This document shows positions 1 to 11,799 of a DNA stretch of 64,000 nt, piece after piece. Each line of letters begins with the position of its first letter. The first letter of the stretch is position 1. This DNA is from Adiantum capillus-veneris (taxonomy: Eukaryota; Streptophyta; Polypodiopsida; Polypodiales; Pteridaceae), in NCBI GenBank assembly GCA_014529385.2, contig CM043947.1, positions 122,030,891-122,094,890 on the forward strand, in the 5' to 3' direction. Under the pieces are notes generated by a model. It saw only the letters and a list, made by a program, of their open reading frames with translations, had not been told where the DNA came from and ran no database searches. The position numbers were made by a program, and so were the translations under genes.

Positions 1-311
1 TCAAAATTGGCCCTACTCAAGACACTTGGAGCATCAACCTTGTAAGAAATCCACCTTTTCTTACCTCTTAAGAGTTTTTCTTCCTTATTTGTATCCTACA
101 TGGATACTCCCATTGTAAATATCCAATTCCATTTGTAAATTAATACTAACTCTACTAACACTAACCCACTATGAAAAGTCCTATCACCTCCATTTCTCTC
201 CTCTCTCTTTCCCCACCAACTTCTTGATAATTCCAAGCAAAAGAAATTAGATAAATTGTTGAAAACCTAACCCAACCATGGTTAGAGGAGTAACCCTAGC
301 CTTCAAAATTG

Positions 312-320
312 CTATAAAAG
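312..320 (+). promoter_or_regulatory. TATA box of Ty3-A 5' LTR
   Basis: CTATAAAAG lies about 1 kb before the LTR end, a normal place for a U3 promoter. It is absent from the 3' LTR, where a deletion between two GGAG repeats removed it. Confidence 0.55.
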
Positions 321-978
321 GAGGGTGTAGCTAGCACAAAAAAGGGAGAAGAAAGAGCGCTATGCTATAGCTTGAGAAGCCAAGCTCAACCTCTTGAGAA
401 GGAGCTCTTGAGTGGAATCTCATTGGCATTAGGCATATGTATGTGTTGTATTAGGGGTGATTAGCAAGGGAACTCTATGCCATTGTAAGAGAGAGTGATC
501 ATTAAATTGAGAGTAGGAAATCTATCATTTCTCCTACTAGAGTAATCCCAACATTTGCTGAATCAAGGAGGGTGAATTTGGACTAAGCATGGATACATTG
601 TCTCCCTTCCAACGTGAAGTCATGGACAATAATGATGTGTAAGTGTCTTGGTGTTTTATTTAAGTTCTTGATAGCTTGTCTCCGGGTATTGTTATCAATT
701 TAGCCATAAATCCCACATGATGTAAGAGGGCGACAGGGTATAGAGGACTCCCCTGGCCCTAAGACAGTGATTGGGGTGGCTTTTTTCTTGTGATGTGTTG
801 TGGTGTAATTTACTCGGGCTATGTTGAACAAATACTAATCTCACTTTGATTGGTCATGACAGATTTGTAAGAAGGCATTAGTGCAACAAGCACCCCCTTC
901 CCCCTTCTCTCTCTTTCTTACATATATATATTTATGTTTGCTTGATCATTAACGATACACTTCAAAGCAGCCCGAGCA

Positions 979-981
<3 letters not shown>

Positions 982-1047
<66 letters not shown>
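982..1047 (+). repeat. (CT)n microsatellite in 5' LTR
   Basis: Uninterrupted CT dinucleotide run of about 66 bases. The homologous run in the 3' LTR is longer and has one G interruption. Confidence 0.95.
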
Positions 1048-1050
<3 letters not shown>

Positions 1051-1309
1051 TTTTAGTGTGTGAGAGTGTTCCATTGGTGTTAGGGTTAGTGTAAATTCCT
1101 TGCTTGTTTGTGGGTTGCTCTAACGATTCTCCTCTTTTGCGTCCTAGTTCGCTCTTAAACTAGGTGGTGCCCCTTGTGTAGTTGGGATTTGGCTGTGGGT
1201 TTGTTGTTTTGGTTTGTGTTGTGTTGTGCCCCAGCCCCATTGAGTAGCACGGGATCCTTGAAGGGTGTCTAGAGGTTTCTCTTCTTGTTGCCCGCCCCGG
1301 ACCGCTTCA

Positions 1310-1923
1310 AATTGGTGCCCCCACGGAGGAACAGGCTTGTGTATGTTTTGTGAAGGCTCAAACTTTAGCATAATCAAGTAGCTTGCATGAATCACGAGAA
1401 TTTGTATGATCCCTTCATTCCCATTGCAAGGCAAAAGGTACACATAATTGTTAGTACTAAGTTGCAATTTCAGTGAGTAATTCGTAGAATTTTAGGTCCT
1501 CTTAAGTTGGTAGAGATAAACGCATCAGTAAATCCTTTTATTTTGCCTCTCATTAGGTACGACCTTAGTTTGGACGTCTATATTTTTTTTTTGTTTTAAG
1601 AATTAGGTCATGCATAGACCATGGATAATGGCCCAGGAATATAGGTTTTTCCCTTTCATTTCACTCCACACATTAGAGTAAACATTGCAATTAGTAGAAA
1701 AATCCATTTTCAACAACGTATGGTATTCATGTTTGGTGCCCAAAGAGTAGGAGAAATTCTCGCGTCACCAAACCCTGTCATTCTACCTCTTATTGATTAT
1801 CATAGGTCATTTGATGTGAATATTTTTATTTTGTTGTAGAATAGATTGCAATTTAGAAAATATTATTGTGTATAACTTTGAAAGAAAGAAAAAACAAAAA
1901 CGCGTCACTTTGAAATCAATTTA
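1310..1923 (+). other. Ty3-A leader with candidate primer site
   Basis: Starts right after the LTR. TGGTGCCCCCACGG at 1313-1326 has the TGG start and position of a tRNA primer site, but I cannot name the tRNA. The rest is non-coding leader up to gag. Confidence 0.5.
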
Positions 1924-3006
1924 ATGGAGAGCCAACGCCAAATGTCTGGATATCCTCTTTTCTTTGGAGAGCCTGGAGAGGATGCAGAATTATTTCTAGC
2001 GAATTTCAAGATGTCTTGCCGTATCAAGAGGATGGTAACTGATCAAGAACGTGTAGAAATGTTTGAGGTGGTCCTTAGGAAAGATGCTAGCACTTGGTTT
2101 GACTCTTTGCCTGAGGAAGTTAAAGGGAATTACACGGAAGTTTTGAATCGTTTCAAGAAATACTTCTTTGATCCCCAAAACACTCAGAAATTATGGCAAG
2201 ACATTGTTTCTCATAAGCAAAAATACTTAGATGACTACTACTTGTACAAGCAAGAGTTCCTACGTCTTTGGGCTCTATGGATACGAAATGTTGCTAACCC
2301 TAGTGATGGTGCAGAATTTCTAAAGAAGGAGAGGTTCATAGCCGGACTCTTTCCTGACCTTAAGGTAAAAGTTGAGGCGGGTGCACCTGCTACCTTTGAT
2401 GCAGCTGAAACTAGGGCTGCTGAGAAATATAGGAAACTCAAGTGCTTAAGGGGGGAGGTTCCAATAGAAGGTATTAGACCCAAAGGTAAGTCACAAGCAT
2501 CAACATCTAGGAATCTTCCTGAGGTAACGACTGAAGTGATTGAGAAGTTAAACGAATCTTTAAGCAGCCTGTCAATTCACCTTGCACAAGCTGTAGGTCC
2601 AAAGGGACAAGCATAGAAGTCAGAAGAGAGAGAGCCACGAACTAGGAGAGTCTTGCAATGTTTGAATTGCGGTGAGTCTGGACATGGGATGTATAATTGT
2701 CCTTGGCCCCGTGGGGAGCCAGGGAGACCTAACTTGAATTACCCAGTGATGAATGCAGGTGAAGGAACTAGTCAGCAACCACGGCTTATACAAAGGACAA
2801 ATGGAGCAAGACCACCTCCACAAGGAGTGGAAAGAGTTCCACCTTTGCCAGACCCAAACGTGCATGTGATAGAGGTGACAAATTCAAGAGAGGTTGACAT
2901 GGAAGCAAATGGCATTAAGCGTGGCCGAGGAAAAGGTAAGGAGAAAGAAGGAGTTACATCACAAAGTGACCATGGACAAGAAAATAAGGCAAAGGAAACC
3001 AAATAA
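1924..3006 (+). pseudogene. gag: Ty3-A gag (capsid and nucleocapsid), with stop codons
   Basis: Gag packages element RNA in cytoplasmic particles. The first 230 residues hold a retrotransposon gag domain, with the WFDSLPEE and FKKYFFDP stretches around residues 57-80. An in-frame TAG at 2614-2616 stops this part. The same frame continues into a nucleocapsid with one CCHC zinc knuckle (CLNCGESGHGMYNC, about 2656-2697) and a basic tail, then TAA at 3004-3006. The start chosen is the ATG at 1924, the first in this frame after the leader. Because the frame is kept across both stops, these look like point mutations in a once continuous gag-pol rather than planned gene ends. Confidence 0.85.
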
Positions 3007-3528
3007 ACCAAGAGAACTCGACGTCGTATCAACCTCCAAGACTTCCCTCTTGGACATGGTATGGCTCCGTACAACTTGTTGGAAGACATGAGAGGTAAGG
3101 GTCCTGATATTTCATGGCCTCAATTTCTTGCATTATGTCCACAAGTTAGGAGGGATTTAACAAGGGTAGTTAGCACTAGGAGAAAGGTAAAAGAGAGTGT
3201 GCCTGTTGTAAAAATTGCACAAGCTGAAATGAATGAGGACATTACACCGGTGCTAAACTGTTACATCAAAGGAAGATTGGTTAGGAAAGGTCTAGTGGAT
3301 TGGGGTGCACAAATTTGCATCATGACAGAGGGACTCATGCAAAGACTAGGCATGCACATCCATGAGACACCTGAAATCAAAGTCAAGATGGCAAACAATA
3401 GCAAGGCTAGGTGTGTAGGCATTTGTAAAAATGTCTTTGTAGAGGCCTTTGGCATTAAGAAAGCGGTGGATTTTTATGTTATGTCGACCAAGGGAAGTGG
3501 TTATCCATTTATCCTAGGAAGACCATAG
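3007..3528 (+). pseudogene. Ty3-A aspartic protease segment
   Basis: This is the retroviral-type protease that would cut the polyprotein. It sits in the same frame as gag and pol. The active-site strand reads LVDWGAQIC (about 3292-3318), where D-S/T-G is expected; the catalytic Asp is kept but the next residue is Trp. The domain ends with the usual hydrophobic ILGRP, cut at once by TAG at 3526-3528 where related elements have Trp. That stop fits a TGG to TAG change. Both the W-for-S/T change and the stop should disable it. Confidence 0.8.
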
Positions 3529-6500
3529 CTAATGAAAATGCGAGCTTTGCAGGATTGGGAGAGTGGGAAATTAATTTGCAGGAATGACAATCATAAGAAG
3601 GTTGTCTTTGACATGAAGGAGCAACGCCAAGAGGAGCTCCATGAAGAATCATCTCAAAGTGAGACGGAAGAAGGTTGGACCGATAGCACTTCAGAAGAAG
3701 AAAGTAGTGGCAGCATTACTGAAGAGGAGTCTTCCATCGAAGTCATGGGGGTAAGGTTTAAGCCAAGCAACCAAGAGACCTCTTGTCAAGGCTTGGAGGA
3801 GGTAGGTCCTCAAGAGAACGAAGGTGTTCAAGATGAAGGGATGCTGGAAGGTATGCTATCAACAACACTTACAAAGGATGAAAGAGAGGAGTTCAAATGT
3901 GTGCTAAGGAAGTTTCCTAGGCTTTTTGCTAAAGACTACACCGACGTGCGTGGGGTAGATGTTGTTCAACACAAGATTGAGTTAAAGCCTGAGGCCACAC
4001 CTAAAGCTCAGAAGCTACGAAGGCTAGGAGTTATAAAGGAGCAGGTTCTACTCAAGGAGGTAAGAAAGCTTCTAGCAGCAGGTTTCATTTATCCAGTGGA
4101 GAATTCAGAGTGGGTCTCTCCTGTTGTTGTCACTCCTAAGAAAAATGGCAAGTGGAGGGTGTGTGTGGATTACCGTCCCCTCAATGAGGCAACAAAAAGA
4201 GATCACTTTCCCCTCCCATTCCAGGATGAGATACTAAATGAGGTAGCTGGTCATGAGAAGTACACTGTGTGCGATGGTTACTCAGGTTACTTTCAAATAG
4301 GGATTGCATTGGAGGATCAATTGAAAACAACCTTTATCACTCCTTGGGGTTGTTATGCTTTTAGAGTCATGCCATTTGGTTTGACAAATGCTCCTGCAAC
4401 ATTCCAACGTTTCATGAATATGGTGTTTCAAGCATTCTTTGGAAAGTCAATTAGGGTGTTCATTGATGATTTCTATATTTATAGCTCAAAATCATTGCAT
4501 CTACAAAGGGTAGAAGAAAGTTTAAAGAAGCTCTACGACATGGGAGGTCAACTCAACCCTGACAAATGCCATATAGGTGAGGATGAAGTAATCTTGCTTG
4601 GTCATAAAGTTTCTTACAAAGGCATTGAAGTGGATCCTTCAAAGGCAAAGGCTCTTATTGAGCTACCATCACCCAAGAGTCTTAAGGAGGTCATCTCATT
4701 CATTCAAAAGGTGAAGTATATGTCACGCTTCATTCACTTAGCCTCAGAGTTACTTCACCCTTTGCAAAAGTTGACACAACAAGTAGAATTTGCATGGTCT
4801 GATGAGCTTGAAGAGTACTTTTGTAACATTAAAGCCATTTTGTCAGAGCTACCAACACTCATGCCTCCTTGTTGGGAGTACACATTCTTTGTTAGCTCTA
4901 GTGCTGGGAAAGAAACAATTGGTGCAGTTTTGTTACAACAAGATCCCTATAGTACCAGGATGCGGCCCATCTACTTTGCTAGTAGGGTCATGAATGCTTT
5001 AGAGAGAGGCTATACGGAGGCAGAACTCATGATGCTTTCTCTCATGTTTGCGATAAGGAAGTTTAGATCCTACTTGCTCCCAAAACCTTTTGTAATCCTC
5101 ACCGCAGAGAATTTGTTCCCTTGGGTGTCATCTCAAATGAATCTTAGTACTAGGATCTCAAAGTGGATTTTGGAGTTGCAAGAGTTTCAATACTCTTTCA
5201 AGGTAGAAGATAGTGTGCGTGCACAATTGGCAGGGATTCTCACTTATAGGGTGCATGAAAAGGAGATTAATGTGCCTGAGGTAAAGACCCTACCATTGCC
5301 ACCACCAAAAAGTATTCCTAATGCTTTTACCTTGTTCTTTGATGGAGCTTTTCGTCGAGCCACAGGAAAAGCAGGGGGAGGGCTAGTGTTGCTCAACCCA
5401 AGTGGAGAGGTGGTCATGAAAGAGAAGGTAAATCTACCAGGTTCAACTAGCAACAATGAAGCAGAATACAACACACTACTTCATGGTTTGAAGATGTGCA
5501 TTGGCCAAGGGATAAAACGTCTCATGGTAAAGGGAGATGCACTTCTCATTGTTAAACAGATTTTAGGCATTTGGGCATGCAAGAATGAAAGCTTAAGGAC
5601 AAAAGTTCATGCCATTCGTAAGATGTTTAATCAATTTGAAGAAGTGCAACTATATCATATTCCGAGGAAACAAAATGAAGATGCCGATTTACTTGCACAA
5701 CAAGCAGTTACATGTGTTGAGAGAGAAGTGCAGGTCATCATGGTGGCAGCAGCTGTCAAGCAACCGAGATACCAGGGATTGGAGTCATTGGCTCCCATTA
5801 TTGGCTACATTTTGGAGGGTGAATTTCCACAAGACTTCACGAAGGCTCAGAAGAGGAGACTCATGAAGAAGGCAAGTTTCTATCTCTTCCTAGAAGGCTC
5901 CCTCTATCAAAAAGGGAAGGATCAAGTGTGCAGAAGAGTACCAACTATCGAGGAAATTCCAGCCATTCTAAAAGGGTTGCATGAAGAGGCATGTGGTGGT
6001 CATTTTTCCCAAGAATTAACTGTGAAGAAGATTTTTCTTGCGGGGTATGTTTGGCCAAGTCTGCATGTGGATGTCCAACATTGGTGTAAAAGTTGTCACA
6101 ATTGTCAGGTAAATGGGAATAGAAGATTGATTTATGGTCCAAGGCAAATCGTGCTTGCAAATGGACCCTTTGAAAAGTGGGGCATTGATGCTATGGGTCC
6201 TCTGCTTAGGACAAAAAATGGTAAACTCTACATTCTAGTGGCTGTAGACTATATGACTAGGTGGGTGGAAGCACAAAGTGTGGTAAAGGTAAATGAGAGG
6301 ACAGTGAGCAAATTCGTCTACACTCACATTTGTTGTAGATTTGGCACAGCTTTGGAGATTGTTTCTGATAATGGTCCAGGGTTTAGAAAGGGATTGCTCA
6401 CAGAAGTCTGTGAAGAACTTCGCATTCTACATCGTCACAGTACACTCTACTATCCCCAATCAAATGGTTTGGTAGAAAAAACTAATGGTGTCATTGGAGG

Positions 6501-6576
6501 CATCATTAGAAAGATGGTGAAAAACAAGACAAAGTTATGGGATGACTTCTTGGATGGTGCCTTGTGGGCGTATTGA
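3529..6576 (+). pseudogene. pol: Ty3-A pol: RT, two RNase H domains, integrase
   Basis: A 1014-residue open stretch from 3532. An acidic linker (residues 1-130) leads to RT at about 185-370, with a FIDD catalytic box near residue 310 (variant of YxDD). The classic RNase H/connection follows at about 440-560. A second RNase H starts near residue 600 (LFFDGAFRRATGKAGGG; a later NNEAEY carries the second acidic residue), then integrase. The zinc site HEEACGGH...CKSCHNC is near 817-860, and the core shows the acidic triad in VAVDY, VSDNG and LVEKTNG at about 900-980. It ends at TGA 6574-6576, where related proteins have Arg, fitting CGA to TGA. The second RNase H is the Tat-lineage hallmark. Confidence 0.9.
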
Positions 6577-7197
6577 ACCACATATAAGGAAGCCACGGAG
6601 TTCACACCATTTCACTTGGTCTATGGTCAAGAGGCTTTACAGCCAATTGAACTAAACATTCCAACAATGCGACTTCATGGCAAATCAGCACAAGATGATC
6701 AAGAAGCATGGATGGATCAACTTCTTACCTTAGTTGAGCTTGAGTGGAAAAGAGAAGCAGCATACGAGTGCTATAAGAGGAAAGCCACACAGACAAAGGA
6801 GAAGCTTGACAAGAAACTGAAGGACAAAGGCATCAATGAAGGAGATCTTGTGCTAAGGTATGACAATCGACTCGATAATCGTTTTGATGCCAAATTTGAA
6901 ACAAGATGGCAGGGGCCATACATAGTCAAGAAGGCTTTCAATTCAAGTTACTATCAACTTATGGACTTGAATGGGAAAGAGCACTCCAGGAAGGTAAACG
7001 GCTATCGCTTGAAGCCTTACTTGAGTCGCCTTCTACCAAAGGATCTACCAGAGCAAAAGGCAACTATCCCATGTAAGTATTGTTCCATGAAGCATGAGTG
7101 TAACACAAACCAAAATTCCAAGGGGCCAAACAATGAAGATCTTGTTAAGGACTCTGAAGCACTCTCTTTGGAAAAGATTCTTTATGATGGTACATAA
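6577..7197 (+). pseudogene. Ty3-A integrase C-terminal part
   Basis: Same frame as pol after the single TGA. It reads on through the end of the integrase core (FTPFHLVYGQEA) and into a C-terminal DNA-binding region, with GDLVLRYDNR, then FETRWQGPYIVKKAF and NGYRLKPY. It ends at TAA 7195-7197, 28 bases before the 3' LTR, so no further gene fits behind it. Confidence 0.85.
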
Positions 7198-7208
7198 ATA
7201 TACCATCA

Positions 7209-7225
7209 TCCTGGGGGAGGGCTAA
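7209..7225 (+). promoter_or_regulatory. Polypurine tract of Ty3-A
   Basis: CTGGGGGAGGGCTAA directly precedes the LTR start TGATAGCC at 7226, the place where plus-strand DNA synthesis is primed. Confidence 0.75.
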
Positions 7226-9585
7226 TGATAGCCGTTTTTTTGGCTCTCTGTAATTGCCATAGTGAGTTATCTCACCCTATCAAATCACTCAAACACTGTG
7301 GTTACCCTCACCCTTTCACTGTATATAGGTGCGTGTGAGTTAGAGGACTTTTCCCATATCTCCTTACTGAAATCAAAAACCCTCAATTAGCTAGTCATTG
7401 GGCTAGTTGAGCCAAAAAAATAAAAAATATAAAAATATAAGTATATTATGCCCCATGCGTATGTAAATATTTCTTTGTATATAGGGCCTAAATAAAAGAT
7501 TTTTTCATAATTATTTTGGTATTTATTTAAATATTTCTACCTAGGTGTGTGTTATTTATGCTCTGTACATTGCCTCACCATAACCACAATTTTTCTTACC
7601 ATTTTTCATACTCTTTATTCCATATAGAAATATTTTCATGTAAGCTTCTCTTATATTTGGTGTAACTCCACCCCAACAAAAATCCAAAAAAACTAGTTTT
7701 ATTTATGTGTATATTTTTTCACTATTGTGATTTTTCCCTTCCTACATCTATTTTGTTTTTTTTCCAAAAAATTAGAACACCAAAAATATTTATCTTTTTA
7801 TGGTAGCCTCATAATGAGAGAGATTTCTTTTGACCCCTTTATATTTTTTCCACTTATATTATTTATATTTGACATGTACATATTTTTTAGACCCCTCAAT
7901 ATTTGATTTTCTTAGTTGTACTATTCACTTATATCATGATCTCAACAATATCTTCAATTATAGACCTACCAAATAAGGTCAAGGGTAGGTGGCATGCATA
8001 CATGCACTATGGAGGGCTCACTCTTGGAGGTATTCAAAAGAATCATTCAAACAAGGACCCCACAAGGACCTTGTGCAATGGAAAAAAACGGTCGGTTTTG
8101 CTGAATTTTTAAAGTTCACTTGCTCTCCGAATTTGAAAAGGTGATACAAACAAAAGTTGTAGCTCGTGGGCTGAACTTTTGCCTCAAATTTTCTCATATT
8201 TTTTTGAGCTATGAGCTGTGAGCTATGATTTTATTAGTGGACCCCAGTTTTCCCATGCTATGCAGCCACACTCTCTCTTCCACTTTATCATTTTCCTCTT
8301 TCACACACACTTGTCCACTCATCATCCCCACCTCTCTCACCACTCCTCTCTGCACCCTACTCACCTTCTCCTCAACCTTGAAGAATAAGAGAAACCATGG
8401 TGAACTCATACCTCCCACACACAATTCCATTCCAAAATTGATCACCTAGTCTCATTTTTCCTCCTCCAAATTACCCATATCTATCAAAAAACCACAAAAT
8501 TCAGCCTCTTCTCTTAAACGACAGCATCATGGTGGTTGATTACTCAGCTTCAATTACCTTGTCTCTCAAGGAAGGTCAAGAGTGGAGAAAAAATGTACCG
8601 TCAAAGCTAGTGGACCGTCAACAAGCGTCAAAATTGGCCCTACTCAAGACACTTGGAGCATCAACCTTGTAAGAAATCCACCTTTTCTTACCTCTTAAGA
8701 GTTTTTCTTCCTTATTTGTATCCTACATGGATACTCCCATTGTAAATATCCAATTCCATTTGTAAATTAATACTAACTCTACTAACACTAACCCACTATG
8801 AAAAGTCCTATCACCTCCATTTCTCTCCTCTCTCTTTCCCCACCAACTTCTTGATAATTCCAAGCAAAAGAAATTAGGTAAATCGTTGAAAACATAACCC
8901 AACCATGGTTAGAAGAGGGTGTAGCTAGCACAAAAAAGGGAGAAGAAAGAGCACTATGCTATAGCTTGAGAAGCCAAGCTCAACCTCTTGAGAAGGAGCT
9001 CTTGAGTGGAATCTCATTGGCATTAGGCATATGTATGTGTTGTATTAGGGGTGATTAGCAAGGGAACTCTATGCCATTGTAAGAGAGAGTGATCATTAAA
9101 TTGAGAGTAGGAAATCTATCATTTCTCCTACTAGAGTAATCTCAACATTTGCTGAATCAAGGAGGGTGAATTTGGACTAAGCATGGATACCTTGTCTCCC
9201 TTCCAACGTGAAGTCATGGACAATAATGATGTGTAAGTGTCTTGGTGTTTTATTTAAGTTCTTGATAGCTTGTCTCCGGGTATTGTTATCAATTTAGCCA
9301 TAAATCCCACATGCTGTAAGAGGGCGACAGGGTGGAGAGGACTCCCCTGGCCCTAAGACAGTGATTGGGGTGGCTTTTTTCTTGTGATGTGTTGTGGTGT
9401 AATTTACTCAGGCTATGTTGAACAAATACTAATCTCACTTTGATTGGTCATGACAGATTTGTAAGAAGGTATTAGTGCAACAAGCACCCCCTTCCCCCTT
9501 CTCTCTCTTTCTTACATATATATATTTATGTTTGCTTGATCCATAACGATACACTTCAAAGCAGCCCGAGCACCATCTCTCTCTC

Positions 9586-9680
<95 letters not shown>

Positions 9681-9939
9681 TTTTAGTGTGTGAGAGTGTT
9701 CCATTGGTGTTAGGGTGAGTGTAAATTCCTTGCTTGTTTGTGGGTTGCTCTAACGATTCTCCTCTTTTGCGTCCTAGTTCGCTCTTAAACTAGGTGGTGC
9801 TCCTTGTGCCCCTTAAATGGGGCTGTGGGTTTGTTGTTTTGGTTTGTGTTGTGTTGTGCCCCAGCCCCATTGAGCAGCACAGGAGCCTTGAAGGGTGTCT
9901 AGAGGTTGCTCTTCTTGTTGCCCACCTCGGACCGCTTCA
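7226..9939 (+). repeat. 3' LTR of Ty3-A
   Basis: About 2.7 kb, from TGATAGCC to CGCTTCA. The last 1.3 kb aligns with the window start. AT-rich U3, no coding potential I trust. It lacks the TATA-bearing 33-base segment of the 5' LTR and carries a (CT)n run at 9576-9677. Confidence 0.88.
9576..9677 (+). repeat. (CT)n microsatellite in 3' LTR
   Basis: About 100 bases of CT with one G at 9593; homologous to the shorter run at 982-1047. Confidence 0.95.
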
Positions 9940-11190
9940 GTACTGTTCTATTCCCTTTTCCCCCATCGTGCTATTAGAGGGGTCTTAGCTTAGGAGTATC
10001 TCCTAGCTAGTGTCTACCTCTTTACACGAGCTCAAAAGACCCCTTAGGGCATGATGGAAAACTTATTTGCAAGTTATTGTGCTTGGCTGCAAGATTTTTA
10101 ATGTTAAATGAGAGAAAATAGAAAATTCCTTTGTATTTTGTGAAGCTCCTCTTCACTGGAATGAAGCCCCTCTTCACAAATGGAACTTTTAATTTTGAGG
10201 CTGGATGTCCTAGAATGTTGTTGCTTGGAAAAACCCTTCTTTGATCACTTGGTGACGCCTTAAATTTTCTTTAATTCTCAGGGGATCAAAGTCTTTGAAG
10301 TTTCGATAGTGAAGCTTTTAAAGTTTGATGTGAGCACCTTCCTTTTATATTCTGGTTTTTAGCCTCACTACGGGTGGGAAGCACCTCTATGGGGTTTGTA
10401 GGGGTTGGAGCTTGTGGAAAGGCCACTTAAGTTATGGGGGCAATGGGGGCCATGGGACAACACCTTTGGAAATCCCAGCATCAGGGGCAAGGCTGGGCAA
10501 CGAGCAGTGTCTTAGGCAGGCGCGTGGCAAACCGGGCAGCGGGGCAGGGTGTCGGGCAGTTGCCGGTCGATTGTGAGTAGGTAGGAAGTAGCACCGATCG
10601 GTGCTTGCAGTCGATCACCACTAGCTAGGATCCATTCCCGCACCCAAAAGATGAATGTAATGTAGTTTGGCGAGTGTGGGACTTCTTTTAAAAAAAGGAG
10701 TTTTTGCATTTAATGCTCACCACACACACACACACACACACACAAATTTGGGATTCTGCAGCAAAAATTTCTAGAGAGTGAGGGTGTGCAAGGGAGAAAA
10801 ATAAATTAAAGCTCTAGATTGTGCAAATGAAGGGCGATTTGAGCATGGATAGGCTTAATGGGAAGCTCTTGAGACGGCGGGCTATGCATACACACCGATT
10901 AGAAAGTGCCGATTTCTCTAAATAAAGGAGCAACTATTGAACGGAAATGCAAGTTCCTAATGGCAAATTAATGAATTCCAATGCTAATTAAGCTTCCAAT
11001 TAGCCAGTGAGTAGTGACCCAAGAGTCTTTAGCTCAAGAACATGCTCATGCTAGCCAATGAAATACTAATTAGGCATGCATTATGCAATAGAAGAGCAAA
11101 CCTAATAAATCTAGCTAATGAGGGATGATTAATGAATGCTAATTGTACAAACATGCAAATGCATAATAGCAACCTAGCTAGCATACTCGT
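9940..11190. other. Non-coding stretch between elements
   Basis: I see no gene. It holds a short (CA)n run at about 10720-10744 and a palindrome CACCGATCGGTG near 10592. Open frames here are short and have no recognisable motif. Confidence 0.6.
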
Positions 11191-11464
11191 GCTCTGATAC
11201 CACTTGTAGAGAATGGGATCGTGCTAGCTAGGGTGGATGAAAGATAAACATCGTGCACACAAGTGAGTGTGTGTTGGCTAGATTTATCACTCAAGCAAAT
11301 TAGGTTCCAAGATCAATTAACTTGGACTCATAAACACGGTCTTGAATATTTGTTAAGCCATCACAAGCTCACCATAAATAAGGGAGATGTAATGCAAAAT
11401 AGAGTTATCTTTATTCATGAAATGAAATGAGCTTTAAGTAGCTCTACAGCCTTGCACCACAGCA
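11191..11464 (-). repeat. LTR edge with iMet primer site, remnant
   Basis: Plus-strand GCTCTGATACCA (11191-11202) is the complement of TGGTATCAGAGC, the initiator-tRNA primer site of many plant elements. Two bases on, TGTAGAG (11205) would be the end of an LTR in minus orientation. An AATAAA signal on the minus strand near 11413 fits an LTR. The far LTR edge is not clear, and no coding region follows on the low-coordinate side, so this is a fragment or a non-autonomous element. Confidence 0.45.
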
Positions 11465-11465
11465 T

Positions 11466-11768
11466 GTGGATAATTCCACTTTTCTCTCCTTGACTCACAC
11501 TTTAGGACAAAGCTCACAATTTACAAATCCCTTTTCAATCAAGCATACAAGGGCTGAAGCAAAGACCGCTTCTGACTCACACAAAGACAAGGTGGATCCC
11601 AAAGAAGTATCTCAAACAGAAATGATGCAGGGACAAGTATGGATTCTCAAACGAGCATCATCAATGAAACAACTAGTCATCACAAAGAAGTGGGTCCCAA
11701 AGGAATCCAATAAAACTATTGTCAGTGCACCACCACTTGCAAAGTTATCACTAGTTCACAAGATGTGA
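11466..11768 (+). CDS. Hypothetical ORF, 100 aa, in element remnant
   Basis: A 100-residue open frame beginning at GTG, so it has no proper start and is probably part of something longer. It is rich in Ser, Lys and Thr. It contains VWILKRASS and TKKWVPKES, which resemble the W-x-P-K repeats of the ORF at 14723-15571 in the element inserted next to it. I cannot assign a function. It lies just before the DEAD-box fragment and may belong to the same decayed copia-like element. Low confidence that it is translated. Confidence 0.25.
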   Translation: MDNSTFLSLTHTLGQSSQFTNPFSIKHTRAEAKTASDSHKDKVDPKEVSQTEMMQGQVWILKRASSMKQLVITKKWVPKESNKTIVSAPPLAKLSLVHKM

Positions 11769-11799
11769 AAGCCAATCATTCAAACCTATAGATTGTAAA

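Larger units (their letters stand above)
1..1309 (+). repeat. 5' LTR of Ty3-A, partial
   Basis: Matches 8628-9939 nearly base for base and ends at the same CA. Differences are scattered substitutions, a longer (CT)n in the 3' copy, and a 33-base segment (roughly 279-315) present here and missing from the 3' copy. Confidence 0.92.
1..9939 (+). mobile_element. Ty3-type LTR retrotransposon A, dual RNase H
   Basis: The first 1309 bases recur at 8628-9939, so these are the two LTRs, the left one cut by the window edge. Between them gag, protease, RT, RNase H, a second RNase H and integrase follow in Ty3 order, all in one reading frame with stops at 2614, 3004, 3526 and 6574. Integrase after RNase H marks Ty3 rather than copia order. 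The second, archaeal-like RNase H is known from the plant Tat lineage (Ogre, Retand and relatives), so I infer that lineage. The element cannot make a full polyprotein. The right edge is set by the LTR end CA at 9939; the target duplication cannot be tested because the left edge is outside. Confidence 0.9.

Noticed and set aside
4790-4993. Other-frame ORFs inside Ty3-A pol and within the PPR gene
   Set aside because: They are shadows of strong coding frames with clear domains.
9435-9718. Open frames on both strands over the (CT)n run
   Set aside because: They consist mostly of Arg-Glu or Leu-Ser repeats from the microsatellite and lie inside an LTR.
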